Shown here piece after piece: positions 1 through 7,499 of a stretch of 38,273 nt of DNA. Under the pieces are notes generated by a model. It was not told the DNA's origin, ran no database searches, and saw nothing but the letters and a program-made list of their open reading frames with translations. A program made the translations under genes and the position numbers. The stretch lies in contig JAPPGP010000018.1 of assembly GCA_028821395.1 (NCBI GenBank), positions 1-38,273 of the forward strand. Reading direction: 5' to 3'. Source of the stretch: Defluviicoccus sp. Its GTDB lineage: Bacteria > Pseudomonadota > Alphaproteobacteria > MPNO01. How positions within the stretch are numbered: the stretch's first letter is position 1; each line of letters begins with the position of its first letter.

Positions 1-1
1 G

Positions 2-52
2 GGCGCCACGCCGGTGCACCACGCCCGCGCCCGCCTCACCGCACGGTTCTGA
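2..52 (+). CDS. Possible 3' end of an unidentified gene (partial)
   Basis: Reading from base 2 gives 16 codons (GATPVHHARARLTARF) and a TGA at 50-52. The residues look like an ordinary protein C-terminus and the stop lies just before a GC-rich hairpin and a convergent small gene, which fits a gene entering from the left edge. The fragment is too short to assign to a family, and in such GC-rich DNA an open frame of this length can occur by chance. Confidence 0.25.
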   Translation, partial: GATPVHHARARLTARF

Positions 53-56
53 CCGG

Positions 57-82
57 GGGCGGCCTACCCCGCCCTTGGCCGC
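57..82. terminator. GC-rich hairpin between convergent gene ends
   Basis: Two alternative six-base-pair stems can form here: GGGCGG (57-62) with CCGCCC (69-74), or GCGGCC (59-64) with GGCCGC (77-82). It lies between the stop of the left-edge reading frame (52) and the stop of the minus-strand lipoprotein gene (82-84). There is no T-run, so an intrinsic terminator is only a guess. Confidence 0.25.
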
Positions 83-162
83 TAGATCCCCGGCACCAGC
101 GGTATGTCGCAGGCAGTCAAGACGAGGGCCAACCCCAAGGTCAGCATCCGGGCAATCCGCAT
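82..162 (-). CDS. Very small lipoprotein (26 residues)
   Basis: The minus strand encodes MRIARMLTLGLALVLTACDI followed by six residues and TAG. Arg2 and Arg5 precede a leucine-rich core and a lipobox LTAC with Cys19, so signal peptidase II cleavage would leave a lipidated peptide of only eight residues (CDIPLVPGI-like tail). A clear Shine-Dalgarno, GAGGTGG, ends five bases before the ATG. It is shorter than usual gene-calling cut-offs. Tiny lipoproteins of the entericidin kind are known, but this one has no entericidin signature and I cannot name a role. The ribosome binding site plus a complete lipobox is the support; a chance ORF remains possible. Confidence 0.5.
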   Translation of the reverse strand: MRIARMLTLGLALVLTACDIPLVPGI

Positions 163-233
163 GGTTTCCACCTCGGCAGGTGCGGTAATCCCGGAAGGCT
201 ACTCGGAGTCGGCACACCCAGCCAGCCACCTCG

Positions 234-252
234 CGCGCCCGTTTCGGGCGTG
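234..252. other. Short strong hairpin upstream of the lipoprotein gene
   Basis: CGCGCCCG (234-241) pairs with CGGGCGTG (245-252), with one G-U pair, across a three-base TTT loop. It lies 82 bases beyond the Nudix gene stop (334) and about 70 bases upstream of the lipoprotein start (162), all on the minus strand. It could end Nudix transcription, but no U-tract follows on that strand. The rest of 163-333 shows no gene that I can support. Confidence 0.25.
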
Positions 253-333
253 GTCGACCCGGCCCTCTCCGCCGCGCCGTCATGCCCCGTCCCCCGAGCA
301 AGTCCGGTCATGACGTGGCGGCGGCGGGGGCGT

Positions 334-1179
334 TCACTGCCGGAGACCGCGCAAGATATCCAAGTAGTCCGCCGACTCCGGGTCGATCAGCCCATGGCGG
401 ACGAAGAAATCGATGCAGACGAGGTTGCAGTTGAACTTGAACGCGGCGGTGTCGGCCACGGTCTCCATCACCCGCTCGACGGGCCAGAGGTAGAATTCCT
501 CGATCTCGCCGTCCCGGGGCTCGGGCTCGAACCCGGCGGGCAGCTCGAGATCGTAGCAGTACATGACGTCGGGCTTCAGCCCTTCGCCGGTCTCCTGGCA
601 GTAGGACACCGCCCCCGCGGGACGCGCTGTCGCGGCGAGATCGGCGGGGACCCCGGCCTCCTCGCCAGCCTCCTTGATCACGTTGTCCATCAGCCCGATC
701 CCCGCAGGCTGCCCGCCGGCGACGAAATTGTCCAGCATGCCAGGGTAGGTGGCCTTGTCCCGGGCGCGGCGGGCGATCCACATCAGGATGCGGGAGCCGT
801 CGCGGACATAGCCGTTGACATGGACGCCGAAGGCGCGAACCCCGAAGTAAGGGACCGCCGAACGGTCCATCAGCATCAGATGCGGGCCGGCGAGCGTACC
901 GCCCACGGGATAGGCCTCGTCGCGCCAGCGCCCCAACGTCCCGGCATCGGAAAGCGCGCGCAAGACCCGCTCCACGGCCCCGGTCCGGGACTCGAAATCG
1001 TTGAGCGCCGGGACCGTCCGGACGCTCTCTTCGTCGACCGCGAAGGTCTCGGGAAATGCCTCCAGGCGGCGGGCGAAGCCGGGCTTCACCCAGCCGGGCC
1101 GGGCGTCGCCGATGCAAAACGGCAGGAAGCCCGAAAGGTCGTGCGCGTTGCACTCGGCGATGCGGTCGAGGAAGCCCAT
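334..1179 (-). CDS. Nudix hydrolase with DUF4743 N-terminal domain
   Basis: The 281-residue protein has an N-terminal DUF4743-type region (about 1-110) and a C-terminal Nudix fold. The Nudix box spans residues 155-177 (starts GGQPAGI, ends KEAGEEAGV): the REUxEExGU part is kept as K169-E170-A-G-E173-E174-A-G176-V177, so the metal-binding glutamates are present, but the glutamate expected at box position 7 is Ile161. Proteins of this architecture are related to the plant and yeast Nudix enzymes that hydrolyse oxidised or damaged thiamine diphosphate analogues and other nucleoside diphosphate compounds; the substrate here is inferred only. The ATG at 1179 is preceded by AAGGCGGAA. It is divergent from the HIG1-type gene at 1254, with 74 bases between. 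Confidence 0.88.
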   Translation of the reverse strand: MGFLDRIAECNAHDLSGFLPFCIGDARPGWVKPGFARRLEAFPETFAVDEESVRTVPALNDFESRTGAVERVLRALSDAGTLGRWRDEAYPVGGTLAGPHLMLMDRSAVPYFGVRAFGVHVNGYVRDGSRILMWIARRARDKATYPGMLDNFVAGGQPAGIGLMDNVIKEAGEEAGVPADLAATARPAGAVSYCQETGEGLKPDVMYCYDLELPAGFEPEPRDGEIEEFYLWPVERVMETVADTAAFKFNCNLVCIDFFVRHGLIDPESADYLDILRGLRQ

Positions 1180-1253
1180 TTCCGCCTTATAGCATGGCGG
1201 GCGGTTGCTCGAATTCGCTGGCGGGCACGCACCGGGGCCCGTATATCTCGGCC

Positions 1254-1451
1254 ATGACGACCACCGGCTCGGTCCTTATCGCCGTCGCCCTCGCCGCCGT
1301 GCTGGGCGTCCTCGCCATGGGCCTGATCGGCATGGCGCGCGGCGGCGAGTTCAACCGGAAATACGGCAACAGGTTCATGCAGGCCCGGGTGATCCTGCAA
1401 TTCGGCGCCATCGCCCTGGTGGCTCTCGCCGTGCTGTTCGGCCGGGAGTGA
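1254..1451 (+). CDS. HIG1-domain twin-transmembrane protein
   Basis: A 65-residue inner-membrane protein with two hydrophobic helices (about 7-27 and 46-63) joined by a short basic loop. The loop and second-helix start contain ARVILQ, matching the RxxxQ end of the HIG1 motif. Family members in bacteria are usually annotated 'twin transmembrane protein'; mitochondrial relatives (Rcf1/Higd) modulate respiratory complex assembly, and a respiratory role here is inference. I chose the ATG at 1254 because it starts directly before the first helix; the longer open frame upstream has no hydrophobic or family sequence. It lies just upstream of etfBA, which also feeds the respiratory chain. Confidence 0.75.
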   Translation: MTTTGSVLIAVALAAVLGVLAMGLIGMARGGEFNRKYGNRFMQARVILQFGAIALVALAVLFGRE

Positions 1452-1468
1452 GCGTGCGGCGCGGTTCG

Positions 1469-1498
1469 TTGACAGCTTGAAGTGCCGGACACTATGTT
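1469..1498 (+). promoter_or_regulatory. Candidate sigma70 promoter for etfB
   Basis: A perfect -35 box TTGACA (1469-1474) is followed after 18 bases by TATGTT (1493-1498), a four-of-six match to the -10 consensus. It lies in the 140-base gap between the HIG1-type gene and etfB, giving a leader of about 87 bases before the ATG at 1592. This is the clearest promoter on the plus strand of the window. Confidence 0.5.
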
Positions 1499-1591
1499 CG
1501 GCGCCTCGGTGGGAAGCCGATGGTTGGACGGCCTCGGACGCCGCCACGGCCCTCCCTCCATGACCCTCTCAGGATTCGGGAAAGCCCTTCC

Positions 1592-2341
1592 ATGAAGGTA
1601 CTTGTGGGTGTCAAACGGGTCGTCGACTACAACGTCAAGGTCCGCGTCAAGGCCGACGGGACCGGCGTCGAGACGGCCAATGTCAAGATGTCGATGAACC
1701 CGTTCGACGAGATCGCCGTCGAGGAGGCGATCCGCATGAAGGAGGCGGGGACGGCGGACGAGATCGTCGCGGTCTCGATGGGCGCGCGGCAGTGTCAGGA
1801 GACCATCCGCACCGCGCTCGCCATGGGGGCGGATCGCGGCATCCACGTGATGACCGACGAGGAGCTGCAGCCGCTCGCCGTCGCCAAGCTGTTCAAGGCG
1901 CTGGTCGAGCGCGAGAGCCCGGGGCTGGTGATCCTCGGCAAGCAGGCGATCGACGACGACAGCAACCAGACCGGCCAGATGCTGGCCGCCCTGCTCGGCT
2001 GGCCGCAGGGCACCTTCGCGTCCGACATCGTGCTGACCGGCGACGGCGCCGAGGTGACGCGCGAGGTCGATGGCGGGCTGGAGACGGTGGGGCTCGCGGT
2101 CCCGGCGGTGGTCACCACCGACCTCCGGCTCAACGAGCCGCGCTACGCATCGCTGCCCAATATCATGAAGGCCAAGAAGAAGCCGATCGACCAGATCGCG
2201 GTGGACGAGCTCGGAGTCGACGTGGCGCCCCGGCTGGAAACGCTGAAGGTGGAGGACCCTCCTGGCCGGGCCGGCGGAAAGCGGGTCGCCGACGTGGAGG
2301 AGCTGGTCGACAGGCTCAAGAACGAGGCGGGGGTGATCTGA
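1592..2341 (+). CDS. etfB: Electron transfer flavoprotein subunit beta
   Basis: The 249-residue beta subunit of ETF binds AMP and, with EtfA, carries electrons from acyl-CoA and other flavin dehydrogenases to ETF:quinone oxidoreductase. The start [14 protein letters not shown] at 1592 is the typical N-terminus; an upstream in-frame start at 1520 would add 24 atypical residues. Hallmarks are the DGGLETV stretch (160-166), [16 protein letters not shown] (175-190), and the recognition-loop segment [11 protein letters not shown] (188-198) that docks on partner dehydrogenases and contains the lysines that are methylated in mitochondrial ETF. The length is normal for group I ETF. Its TGA overlaps the etfA ATG by one base (TGATG), so the two are translationally coupled. 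Confidence 0.97.
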   Translation: MKVLVGVKRVVDYNVKVRVKADGTGVETANVKMSMNPFDEIAVEEAIRMKEAGTADEIVAVSMGARQCQETIRTALAMGADRGIHVMTDEELQPLAVAKLFKALVERESPGLVILGKQAIDDDSNQTGQMLAALLGWPQGTFASDIVLTGDGAEVTREVDGGLETVGLAVPAVVTTDLRLNEPRYASLPNIMKAKKKPIDQIAVDELGVDVAPRLETLKVEDPPGRAGGKRVADVEELVDRLKNEAGVI

Positions 2342-3291
2342 TGGCGGCCCTTGTCATCGCCGCGCATGACGGCGCGGCGCTCGACCCGGCGACGCTGAAT
2401 GCCGCGACCGCCGCAGCCGCGTTCGGCGGCGCGATCGACGTCCTGGTGGCGGGCGGCGGAACCGCCCCGGTCGCCGAGCAGGCGGCGAAGATCGCCGGCA
2501 TCGCCCGCGTCCGCCATGCCGACGACGCGGCCTACGATCATCTGCTCGCCGAGGCGGTGGCCCCGCTGGTGGTCGCTCTCGCTGGCGCGTATTCCGAGAT
2601 CCTGTTCCCGGCCAACACCACCGGCAAGAACCTCGCCCCGAGGGTCGCCGCGCTGCTCGACGTGGCCCAGATCTCCGACATCGTCGAGGTGCTTGCGGCG
2701 GACACCTTCGTGCGTCCGATCTATGCCGGCAACGCGATGGCGACCGTGCGCTCGCGCGACCCGATCAAGGTGATCACCGTCCGCGGCACCGCCTTCGCCG
2801 CGGCCGCGCTCGACGGCGATGCGGTGATCGAACCGGTGGCCGCGGGCGAGGGGCAGGCGCTGTCGAGGTTCCTGCGCCAGGAGCTCTCCAAGTCCGAGCG
2901 CCCCGAGCTCACCAGCGCCCGGGTCGTGGTCTCCGGCGGGCGCGGCATGCAGTCCTCGGACAACTTTCACCTGGTGGAGGGCATCGCCGACCGGCTCGGC
3001 GCCGCGGTGGGCGCTTCGCGGGCGGCGGTGGATGCGGGCTACCGGCCGAACGACTTCCAGGTCGGCCAGACCGGCAAGGTGGTCGCGCCCGAGCTCTACA
3101 TCGCGGTCGGCATTTCGGGCGCGATCCAGCATCTGGCCGGCATGAAGGACAGCAAGGTCATCGTCGCCATCAACAAGGACGAAGAGGCGCCGATGGTCCA
3201 GATCGCCGATTACGGTCTGGTCGACGATCTGTTCAAGGCGCTGCCGGCTCTCGCCGAGGCGCTGGACAAGGCCGGGGTCAAGCCGCGATGA
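2341..3291 (+). CDS. etfA: Electron transfer flavoprotein subunit alpha
   Basis: The 316-residue alpha subunit carries the FAD of ETF. The N-terminal Rossmann-like domain (1-185) is followed by the FAD-binding C-terminal domain: VVSGGRGM (196-203), [17 protein letters not shown] (230-246), and the family signature at 257-284 beginning [11 protein letters not shown] and ending AINKDEEAP. These residues contact the FAD pyrophosphate and isoalloxazine in known ETFs. The ATG at 2341 is fixed by overlap with the etfB stop. Its own stop overlaps the next gene (3-hydroxyacyl-CoA dehydrogenase) by four bases, forming a single three-gene operon with a clear link to fatty-acyl or aromatic-CoA oxidation. 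Confidence 0.97.
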   Translation: MAALVIAAHDGAALDPATLNAATAAAAFGGAIDVLVAGGGTAPVAEQAAKIAGIARVRHADDAAYDHLLAEAVAPLVVALAGAYSEILFPANTTGKNLAPRVAALLDVAQISDIVEVLAADTFVRPIYAGNAMATVRSRDPIKVITVRGTAFAAAALDGDAVIEPVAAGEGQALSRFLRQELSKSERPELTSARVVVSGGRGMQSSDNFHLVEGIADRLGAAVGASRAAVDAGYRPNDFQVGQTGKVVAPELYIAVGISGAIQHLAGMKDSKVIVAINKDEEAPMVQIADYGLVDDLFKALPALAEALDKAGVKPR

Positions 3292-4202
3292 GCGCGGCCG
3301 CAGCGAGCCCCGGGTCGATCGACGCGGCTCCGATTCGCAGGGTGGGCGTCATCGGCGCCGGCCAGATGGGCAGCGGTATAGCCAATGTCTGCGCGGCGCA
3401 TGGCTTCGATGTCGTGCTGGGCGACATTTCGAAGGACCAGGTGGGCAAGGCGCTGGATGCGATCGCGGCCAACTACGATCGCCAGGTCCGGCGCAACCGC
3501 ATGACCGAGGACCAGAAGGCCGAGGCGCTGGCGCGGATCGAGACCGGGTCCGGATACAGCCTGTTCGCCGATTGCGACCTGATCATCGAGGCGGCCACCG
3601 AGAACGAGGAGGTCAAGCGGGAGATCTACAAGCGCGTCGTCACCGAGATCAGGGACGATGCGATCATCGCCTCCAACACCTCGTCGATCTCGATCACCCG
3701 TCTCGGCGCCGCGACCGACCGCCCTGCGCGGTTCATGGGGATGCACTTCATGAACCCGGTGCCGGCGATGCAGCTCGTCGAGCTGATCCCGGGTATCGCC
3801 ACCGCGCGGGAGACCTTCGAGGCGATCGAGGCGCTCACCTTCGCGCTCGGCAAGACGCCGGTCAATTCCGAGGACTTCCCCGCCTTCATCGTCAACCGCA
3901 TCCTGCTGCCGATGCTCAACGAGGCGGTGTACACCCTGCACGAGGGCGTGGGCAGCGTGGAAGCGATCGACAACGCCATGCGACTCGGCGCCAACCATCC
4001 GATGGGACCCTTGCAGCTCGCCGACTTCATCGGACTCGACACCTGCCTCGCCGTGATGCAGGTGCTCTACGAGGGCCTCGCCGACACCAAGTACCGGCCC
4101 TGCCCGCTGCTGGTGAAATACGTCGAGGCGGGCTGGCTCGGCCGCAAGTCGGGGCGCGGTTTCTACGACTATTCCGGCGACACCCCGACGCCCACCCGTT
4201 GA
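3288..4202 (+). CDS. hbdA: 3-hydroxybutyryl-CoA dehydrogenase
   Basis: The 304-residue NAD(P)-dependent dehydrogenase oxidises (S)-3-hydroxyacyl-CoA (or reduces acetoacetyl-CoA). The dinucleotide-binding motif GAGQMGSG is at 23-30, with Asp46 after the second strand. Catalytic residues of the family are visible: Ser132 in NTSS, His153 in GMHFMNP and Asn156, with Glu165 of ELIPG nearby. The C-terminal 3HCDH domain contains FPAFIVNR and NHPMGPLQLADFIG, and the protein ends shortly after GRKSGRGFYDY. Its ATG overlaps the etfA stop (ATGA). Compared with the common 285-295 residues it has about 17 extra N-terminal residues before RRVGVIG. The pairing with etfBA is common in alphaproteobacteria. 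The symbol is by family resemblance; paaH is an alternative. Confidence 0.93.
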   Translation: MSAAAASPGSIDAAPIRRVGVIGAGQMGSGIANVCAAHGFDVVLGDISKDQVGKALDAIAANYDRQVRRNRMTEDQKAEALARIETGSGYSLFADCDLIIEAATENEEVKREIYKRVVTEIRDDAIIASNTSSISITRLGAATDRPARFMGMHFMNPVPAMQLVELIPGIATARETFEAIEALTFALGKTPVNSEDFPAFIVNRILLPMLNEAVYTLHEGVGSVEAIDNAMRLGANHPMGPLQLADFIGLDTCLAVMQVLYEGLADTKYRPCPLLVKYVEAGWLGRKSGRGFYDYSGDTPTPTR

Positions 4203-4214
4203 GTCGTTTTGCGG

Positions 4215-4243
4215 TCGGCATCGCCGCCCGCAAGGTCTACAAT
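4215..4243 (+). promoter_or_regulatory. Candidate promoter for the ligAB-like pair
   Basis: TCGGCA (4215-4220; four of six to TTGACA) and TACAAT (4238-4243; five of six to TATAAT) are separated by 17 bases in the 67-base gap between the dehydrogenase stop and the LigA-like ATG. Transcription would start near 4250, about 20 bases before the ATG at 4270. This would give the dioxygenase genes independent expression from the etf operon. Confidence 0.4.
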
Positions 4244-4269
4244 CCGGCGGATGCGACGCGGAGGCCGCG

Positions 4270-4551
4270 ATGACCGACTATTGGCTCAACAAGCTGATGT
4301 TCGACCTTCAGGGTCCGGGCGGGAAGGAGCGCTGGCGCGACGACCGCGCGGCGGTGCTGGACGGCTACCCCTTCGCGCCGGAGATGCGCCAGGCCCTGAT
4401 GGACGACGACCTGGCGAAGATCCAGCCGCACGCGAACCCCTACCTGCTGCGCTTCTATCTGCTGATCTGCGGCTACGACGACGCGGGGTCGATCGAAGCG
4501 CTGAGCGCGCTCCGTAGCGAGAAGGACGAGCGGAGGGCGGCAAATGGCTGA
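4270..4551 (+). CDS. LigA-family small subunit of an extradiol dioxygenase
   Basis: A 93-residue all-alpha protein resembling the alpha (small) subunit of protocatechuate 4,5-dioxygenase (PF07746). It begins MTDYWLNKLMFDLQGPGGKE and contains the family feature PHANPYLLRFYLLICGYDD (56-74). In LigAB the small subunit caps the active-site mouth of the catalytic beta subunit and contributes to substrate contacts. A Shine-Dalgarno GGAGG (4260-4264) precedes the ATG. The gene overlaps the LigB-like gene by eight bases, so both subunits are probably made in equal amounts. LigA of Sphingobium is about 140 residues, so this version is short, as in stand-alone or fused LigA domains. The ring substrate cannot be read from the sequence. 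Confidence 0.82.
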   Translation: MTDYWLNKLMFDLQGPGGKERWRDDRAAVLDGYPFAPEMRQALMDDDLAKIQPHANPYLLRFYLLICGYDDAGSIEALSALRSEKDERRAANG

Positions 4552-5371
4552 GTTCGTCGGCAGCTTCGCGGCCTCGCACGGGCCGAACATCGCGCGCAAC
4601 TGGGATACCCTGAAACACGAGACGCGGGACTGGGTGGCGACCCGTTTCGGCGATCTCGGCGACCGCCTCAAGGCGGCGAGACCGGATGTGCTGGTGATCC
4701 ATTCGACCGATCACTGGGTCAATTTCTTCCTCGACGTGATGCCCGCGTTCTGCGTCGGCATCGGCGCCGAACACGAAGGGCCGCCGGAGCCGTTCATGAA
4801 ACCGGTCTATCCGCACGAGACGTTGCCCGGACATGAAGGGCTCGGCCGTCACATTCTGGAAGAGGCCTTCGCGGCCGATTTCGACCCCGCCTATTCGATG
4901 CGGCTCAAGCTCGATCACGGCATGTGCGTGCCCATCTGGCAGTTCGGCCTCGATCCGGAGCTGCCCATCGTGCCGGTCTTCATCAACCTGGTGGAGAAGC
5001 CCTTCCCCTCGCCCAGGCGCTGCCTCGCCTGGGGCAAGATGGTGCGCCGGGCGATCGAGAGCTATCCGGAAGACATAAGGGTCGCGGTGCTCGGCACCGG
5101 CGGGCTCAGCCATTCGATCGGCGAGACCACCATGGGGTGGATCGACGAGCCCTTCGACCACGCCTGCATCGATCTGTTCCGCAACGCCCCGGACGAACGG
5201 CTGGCCGCCGAGCTCGACGCGATGCTGGAACACACCGGCAATGGCGGGGCGGAGCTCCGCGCCTGGGTGGTCTCGCACGCCGCCGCCGGCAGCAGGGGTT
5301 TCGACATGGTCGACTACATCCCGATGCCGGAGGCGCTCATCGGCTGCTGCCTGGCGGAGTGGCGCGTCTAG
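4544..5371 (+). CDS. LigB-family catalytic subunit of class III extradiol dioxygenase
   Basis: This 275-residue protein matches the LigB fold (PF02900), which opens catechol-type rings next to the diol using Fe(II) and O2. Ligands by analogy with LigB of protocatechuate 4,5-dioxygenase are all present: His12 (ASHGPN), His57 (STDHW) and Glu237 (GGAELRAW). His190 in GGLSHSIG sits where the catalytic base lies, and His125 in LDHGMCVP where the second active-site histidine lies. It pairs with the overlapping LigA-like gene. Relatives also include gallate dioxygenase (DesB), 3-O-methylgallate dioxygenase (DesZ) and uncharacterised amidase-like members, so the substrate is open. No other protocatechuate-pathway genes are adjacent. 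Its stop codon overlaps that of the convergent thioredoxin-like gene. Confidence 0.88.
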   Translation: MAEFVGSFAASHGPNIARNWDTLKHETRDWVATRFGDLGDRLKAARPDVLVIHSTDHWVNFFLDVMPAFCVGIGAEHEGPPEPFMKPVYPHETLPGHEGLGRHILEEAFAADFDPAYSMRLKLDHGMCVPIWQFGLDPELPIVPVFINLVEKPFPSPRRCLAWGKMVRRAIESYPEDIRVAVLGTGGLSHSIGETTMGWIDEPFDHACIDLFRNAPDERLAAELDAMLEHTGNGGAELRAWVVSHAAAGSRGFDMVDYIPMPEALIGCCLAEWRV

Positions 5372-5919
5372 GCTTCGATGTAGTGCCGCAGCAGCGCCAG
5401 GGCTTCGTCCGAATCCCACTCGGCGTGTCCGACAAGGCGGCCGAGCTCGCGCCCGTCGCGGCCGTACAGCACCGTCGTCGGCAGTCCGCGGACCTTGGCG
5501 GCGCGCGCGGCGCGCGCCTTGGGGTCGTGGAGCGCCGTCAGCCCTTCGAGACCGTGCTTTTCCCAGAACGGCGCGATCCGGGCCCAGCCGCCCAGGTCCT
5601 GGGATAGCGCGAGAACCGCGAACCGGTCTCCGCCGAGGCGGGCGTTCAGGCGCTTCAGCGAAGGCAGCTCGCGGACGCAGGGACCGCACCAGGTGGCCCA
5701 GAAATTCACCAGAACCACTTTGCCGCGGAACCGTTCCAGCGTATAGCTCTCGCCGTTCCGGTCGGTGAATGCCGTGGCCGGCGCTGGCGGGCCCATCTCG
5801 GCGACGGTAAAGTTCTGCATCCAGCCGGTGCGGGGCGGGGTCGCCGCGGCTTCCGCCGGGAGGAGGAACCAGGCGAACGTCGCGACCGACAGCACGGCGC
5901 CGAACGCGCGCCGCCCCAT
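5368..5919 (-). CDS. TlpA/ResA-like membrane- or periplasm-directed thioredoxin
   Basis: A 183-residue redoxin. An N-terminal hydrophobic stretch (about 5-26, [20 protein letters not shown]) is a signal peptide or anchor. The thioredoxin fold follows with WCGPC (Cys78, Cys81) and the cis-proline loop GLPTTV (Pro147). Relatives (TlpA, ResA, CcmG) reduce disulfides in the periplasm, for example in apocytochromes or in copper insertion into cytochrome oxidase. The ATG at 5919 is chosen because it leads straight into the signal sequence; an in-frame ATG at 5955 would run into the divergent argH start. The gene is head-to-head with argH, with only 15 bases between start codons, and this pairing is common in alphaproteobacteria. 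It shares the CTAG stop with the LigB-like gene. Confidence 0.9.
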   Translation of the reverse strand: MGRRAFGAVLSVATFAWFLLPAEAAATPPRTGWMQNFTVAEMGPPAPATAFTDRNGESYTLERFRGKVVLVNFWATWCGPCVRELPSLKRLNARLGGDRFAVLALSQDLGGWARIAPFWEKHGLEGLTALHDPKARAARAAKVRGLPTTVLYGRDGRELGRLVGHAEWDSDEALALLRHYIEA

Positions 5920-5934
5920 GAGCCTCGAAGAGCG

Positions 5935-7353
5935 ATGAACGACACTCCATCCCATCCGAAATCCGTTCCTCCGGGCTCGTCGGCGCTCTGGGGCGGCCGT
6001 TTCGGGGCCGAGCCCAGCGAGGTCATGGAGCGGATCAACGCCTCCATCGACTTCGACAAGCGGCTTTACGCGCATGATATAGGGGCGTCGAAGGCGCATT
6101 GCGAGATGCTGGTCGCCTGCGGAATCGTGAGCGAGGCGGACGGCCGGGCCATGCTCTCGGGGCTCGACCGGATCATGGACGAGATCGACGCCGGCAAGTT
6201 CGCGTTCTCGCGCCGCCGCGAGGACATTCACATGAATGTCGAGGCCCGGCTGGCCGAGCTGATCGGCCCGGCCGCCGGACGCCTGCACACCGCGCGTTCA
6301 CGCAACGACCAGGTGGCGACCGACCTCAGGCTCTGGCTGCGCGACACCGTCGACGCGGCGGAAGACGCGCTGCGCGAGCTGCAAGCCGTGCTGATCGACC
6401 GGGCGGAACAGCACGCATCCAGCGTGATGCCGGGGTTCACCCATCTCCAGGCGGCGCAGCCCATCACCCTCGGCCATCACCTGCTCGCCTATGTGGAGAT
6501 GTTCGGGCGCGATCGCGGGCGGCTGGCGGATGCGCGCAGACGGTTGAACGAGTCCCCGCTCGGGGCCGCGGCGCTCGCCGGCACGCCCTATCCGATCGAC
6601 CGCAACAGGACGGCGGCGGCGCTCGGCTTCGACCGGCCGGCGGCGAACGCGCTGGACGCGGTCTCGGACCGCGATTTCGTGCTCGAATTCCTGGCCGCCG
6701 CGGCAATCGCCGCGTCTCACCTGTCGCGGCTCGGCGAAGAGCTGGTGCTCTGGTGTTCGGCGCAGTTCGGTTTCGCCCGGCTGAGCGACGGCTTTACCAC
6801 GGGCTCGTCGATCATGCCGCAGAAGCGCAACCCGGACGCGGCCGAGCTGGTGCGCGCCAAGACCGGCCGCATCGTCGGCGCGCTCGCCTCGCTGCTGGTG
6901 GTCATGAAGGGGTTGCCGCTCGCCTATTCGAAAGACATGCAGGAGGACAAGGAGCCGCTGTTCGACGCGGCCGATACGCTGGGCCTCGCGATCTCGGCGA
7001 TGACCGGGATGATGCGCGATGCCGAGTTCGACACCCGCGCGATGCGCGGCGCGGCGGAGCGGGGTTTCGTCACCGCGACGGACCTCGCCGACTGGCTGGT
7101 GTGCGAACGCGACATGCCGTTTCGCGAAGCGCACCGGATCACCGGCGCGCTGGTGAAATGCGCCGAGGAAGCCGGCTGCGACCTCGCCGGGCTGCCCATC
7201 GAGACTCTGAAGGGGATAGAGCCGGGGCTGACGGAAGAGGTCTACGACGTGCTCCGGGTCGATCGCGCGGTCGCGGCGCGGGACAGCTACGGCGGCACCG
7301 CGCCGGGGCGGGTGCTGGAGGCCGTGCGGGGCGCGCGGGAGCGCTTCCTGTGA
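5935..7353 (+). CDS. argH: Argininosuccinate lyase
   Basis: The 472-residue enzyme cleaves argininosuccinate to arginine and fumarate, the last step of arginine biosynthesis; it acts in the cytoplasm as a tetramer. Family features are WGGRF (19-23), HTARSRNDQ (118-126), the FTHLQ histidine His170, and the fumarase/aspartase signature [12 protein letters not shown] (290-301), whose first serine pair carries the catalytic Ser. The length is normal. It is the first gene of argH-lptM-lysA, with four-base overlaps between members, so arginine and lysine synthesis are co-transcribed. The promoter must lie inside or beside the divergent thioredoxin-like gene. Confidence 0.98.
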   Translation: MNDTPSHPKSVPPGSSALWGGRFGAEPSEVMERINASIDFDKRLYAHDIGASKAHCEMLVACGIVSEADGRAMLSGLDRIMDEIDAGKFAFSRRREDIHMNVEARLAELIGPAAGRLHTARSRNDQVATDLRLWLRDTVDAAEDALRELQAVLIDRAEQHASSVMPGFTHLQAAQPITLGHHLLAYVEMFGRDRGRLADARRRLNESPLGAAALAGTPYPIDRNRTAAALGFDRPAANALDAVSDRDFVLEFLAAAAIAASHLSRLGEELVLWCSAQFGFARLSDGFTTGSSIMPQKRNPDAAELVRAKTGRIVGALASLLVVMKGLPLAYSKDMQEDKEPLFDAADTLGLAISAMTGMMRDAEFDTRAMRGAAERGFVTATDLADWLVCERDMPFREAHRITGALVKCAEEAGCDLAGLPIETLKGIEPGLTEEVYDVLRVDRAVAARDSYGGTAPGRVLEAVRGARERFL

Positions 7354-7499
7354 GCCGGCGCCGCAGCTTCCTGTTTCTGGCCGCGGCGTTGTCGTCCTGC
7401 CTCCTCGCCGCTTGCGGCAGGAAGGGCGATCCGGAGCCGCCGGAAGCGCGGGAGGATTCGTTCCCGCGAAAGTATCCGTCCGGCCCGCCGCCGCAATGA
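7350..7499 (+). CDS. lptM: LPS translocon maturation chaperone LptM (small lipoprotein)
   Basis: The 49-residue lipoprotein starts with GTG at 7350, overlapping the argH stop by four bases (GTGA). Three arginines, a hydrophobic core and the lipobox LLAAC (Cys22) are followed directly by GRKGDPEPP, the conserved CGxKGxPxxP start of the LptM/YifL mature domain. In E. coli LptM mimics LPS at the LptD-LptE outer-membrane translocon and promotes correct disulfide formation in LptD. The position between argH and lysA is the conserved place for this gene in many proteobacteria. The lysA ATG overlaps its stop by four bases. Confidence 0.9.
   Translation: MSRRRSFLFLAAALSSCLLAACGRKGDPEPPEAREDSFPRKYPSGPPPQ

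Noticed and set aside
104..313. Plus-strand 69-codon frame at the left edge
   Set aside because: Shadow of the minus-strand lipoprotein region, no ribosome binding site.
250..1257. Plus-strand 335-codon frame opposite the Nudix gene
   Set aside because: The minus strand holds the clear Nudix box; the plus-strand product matches no fold.
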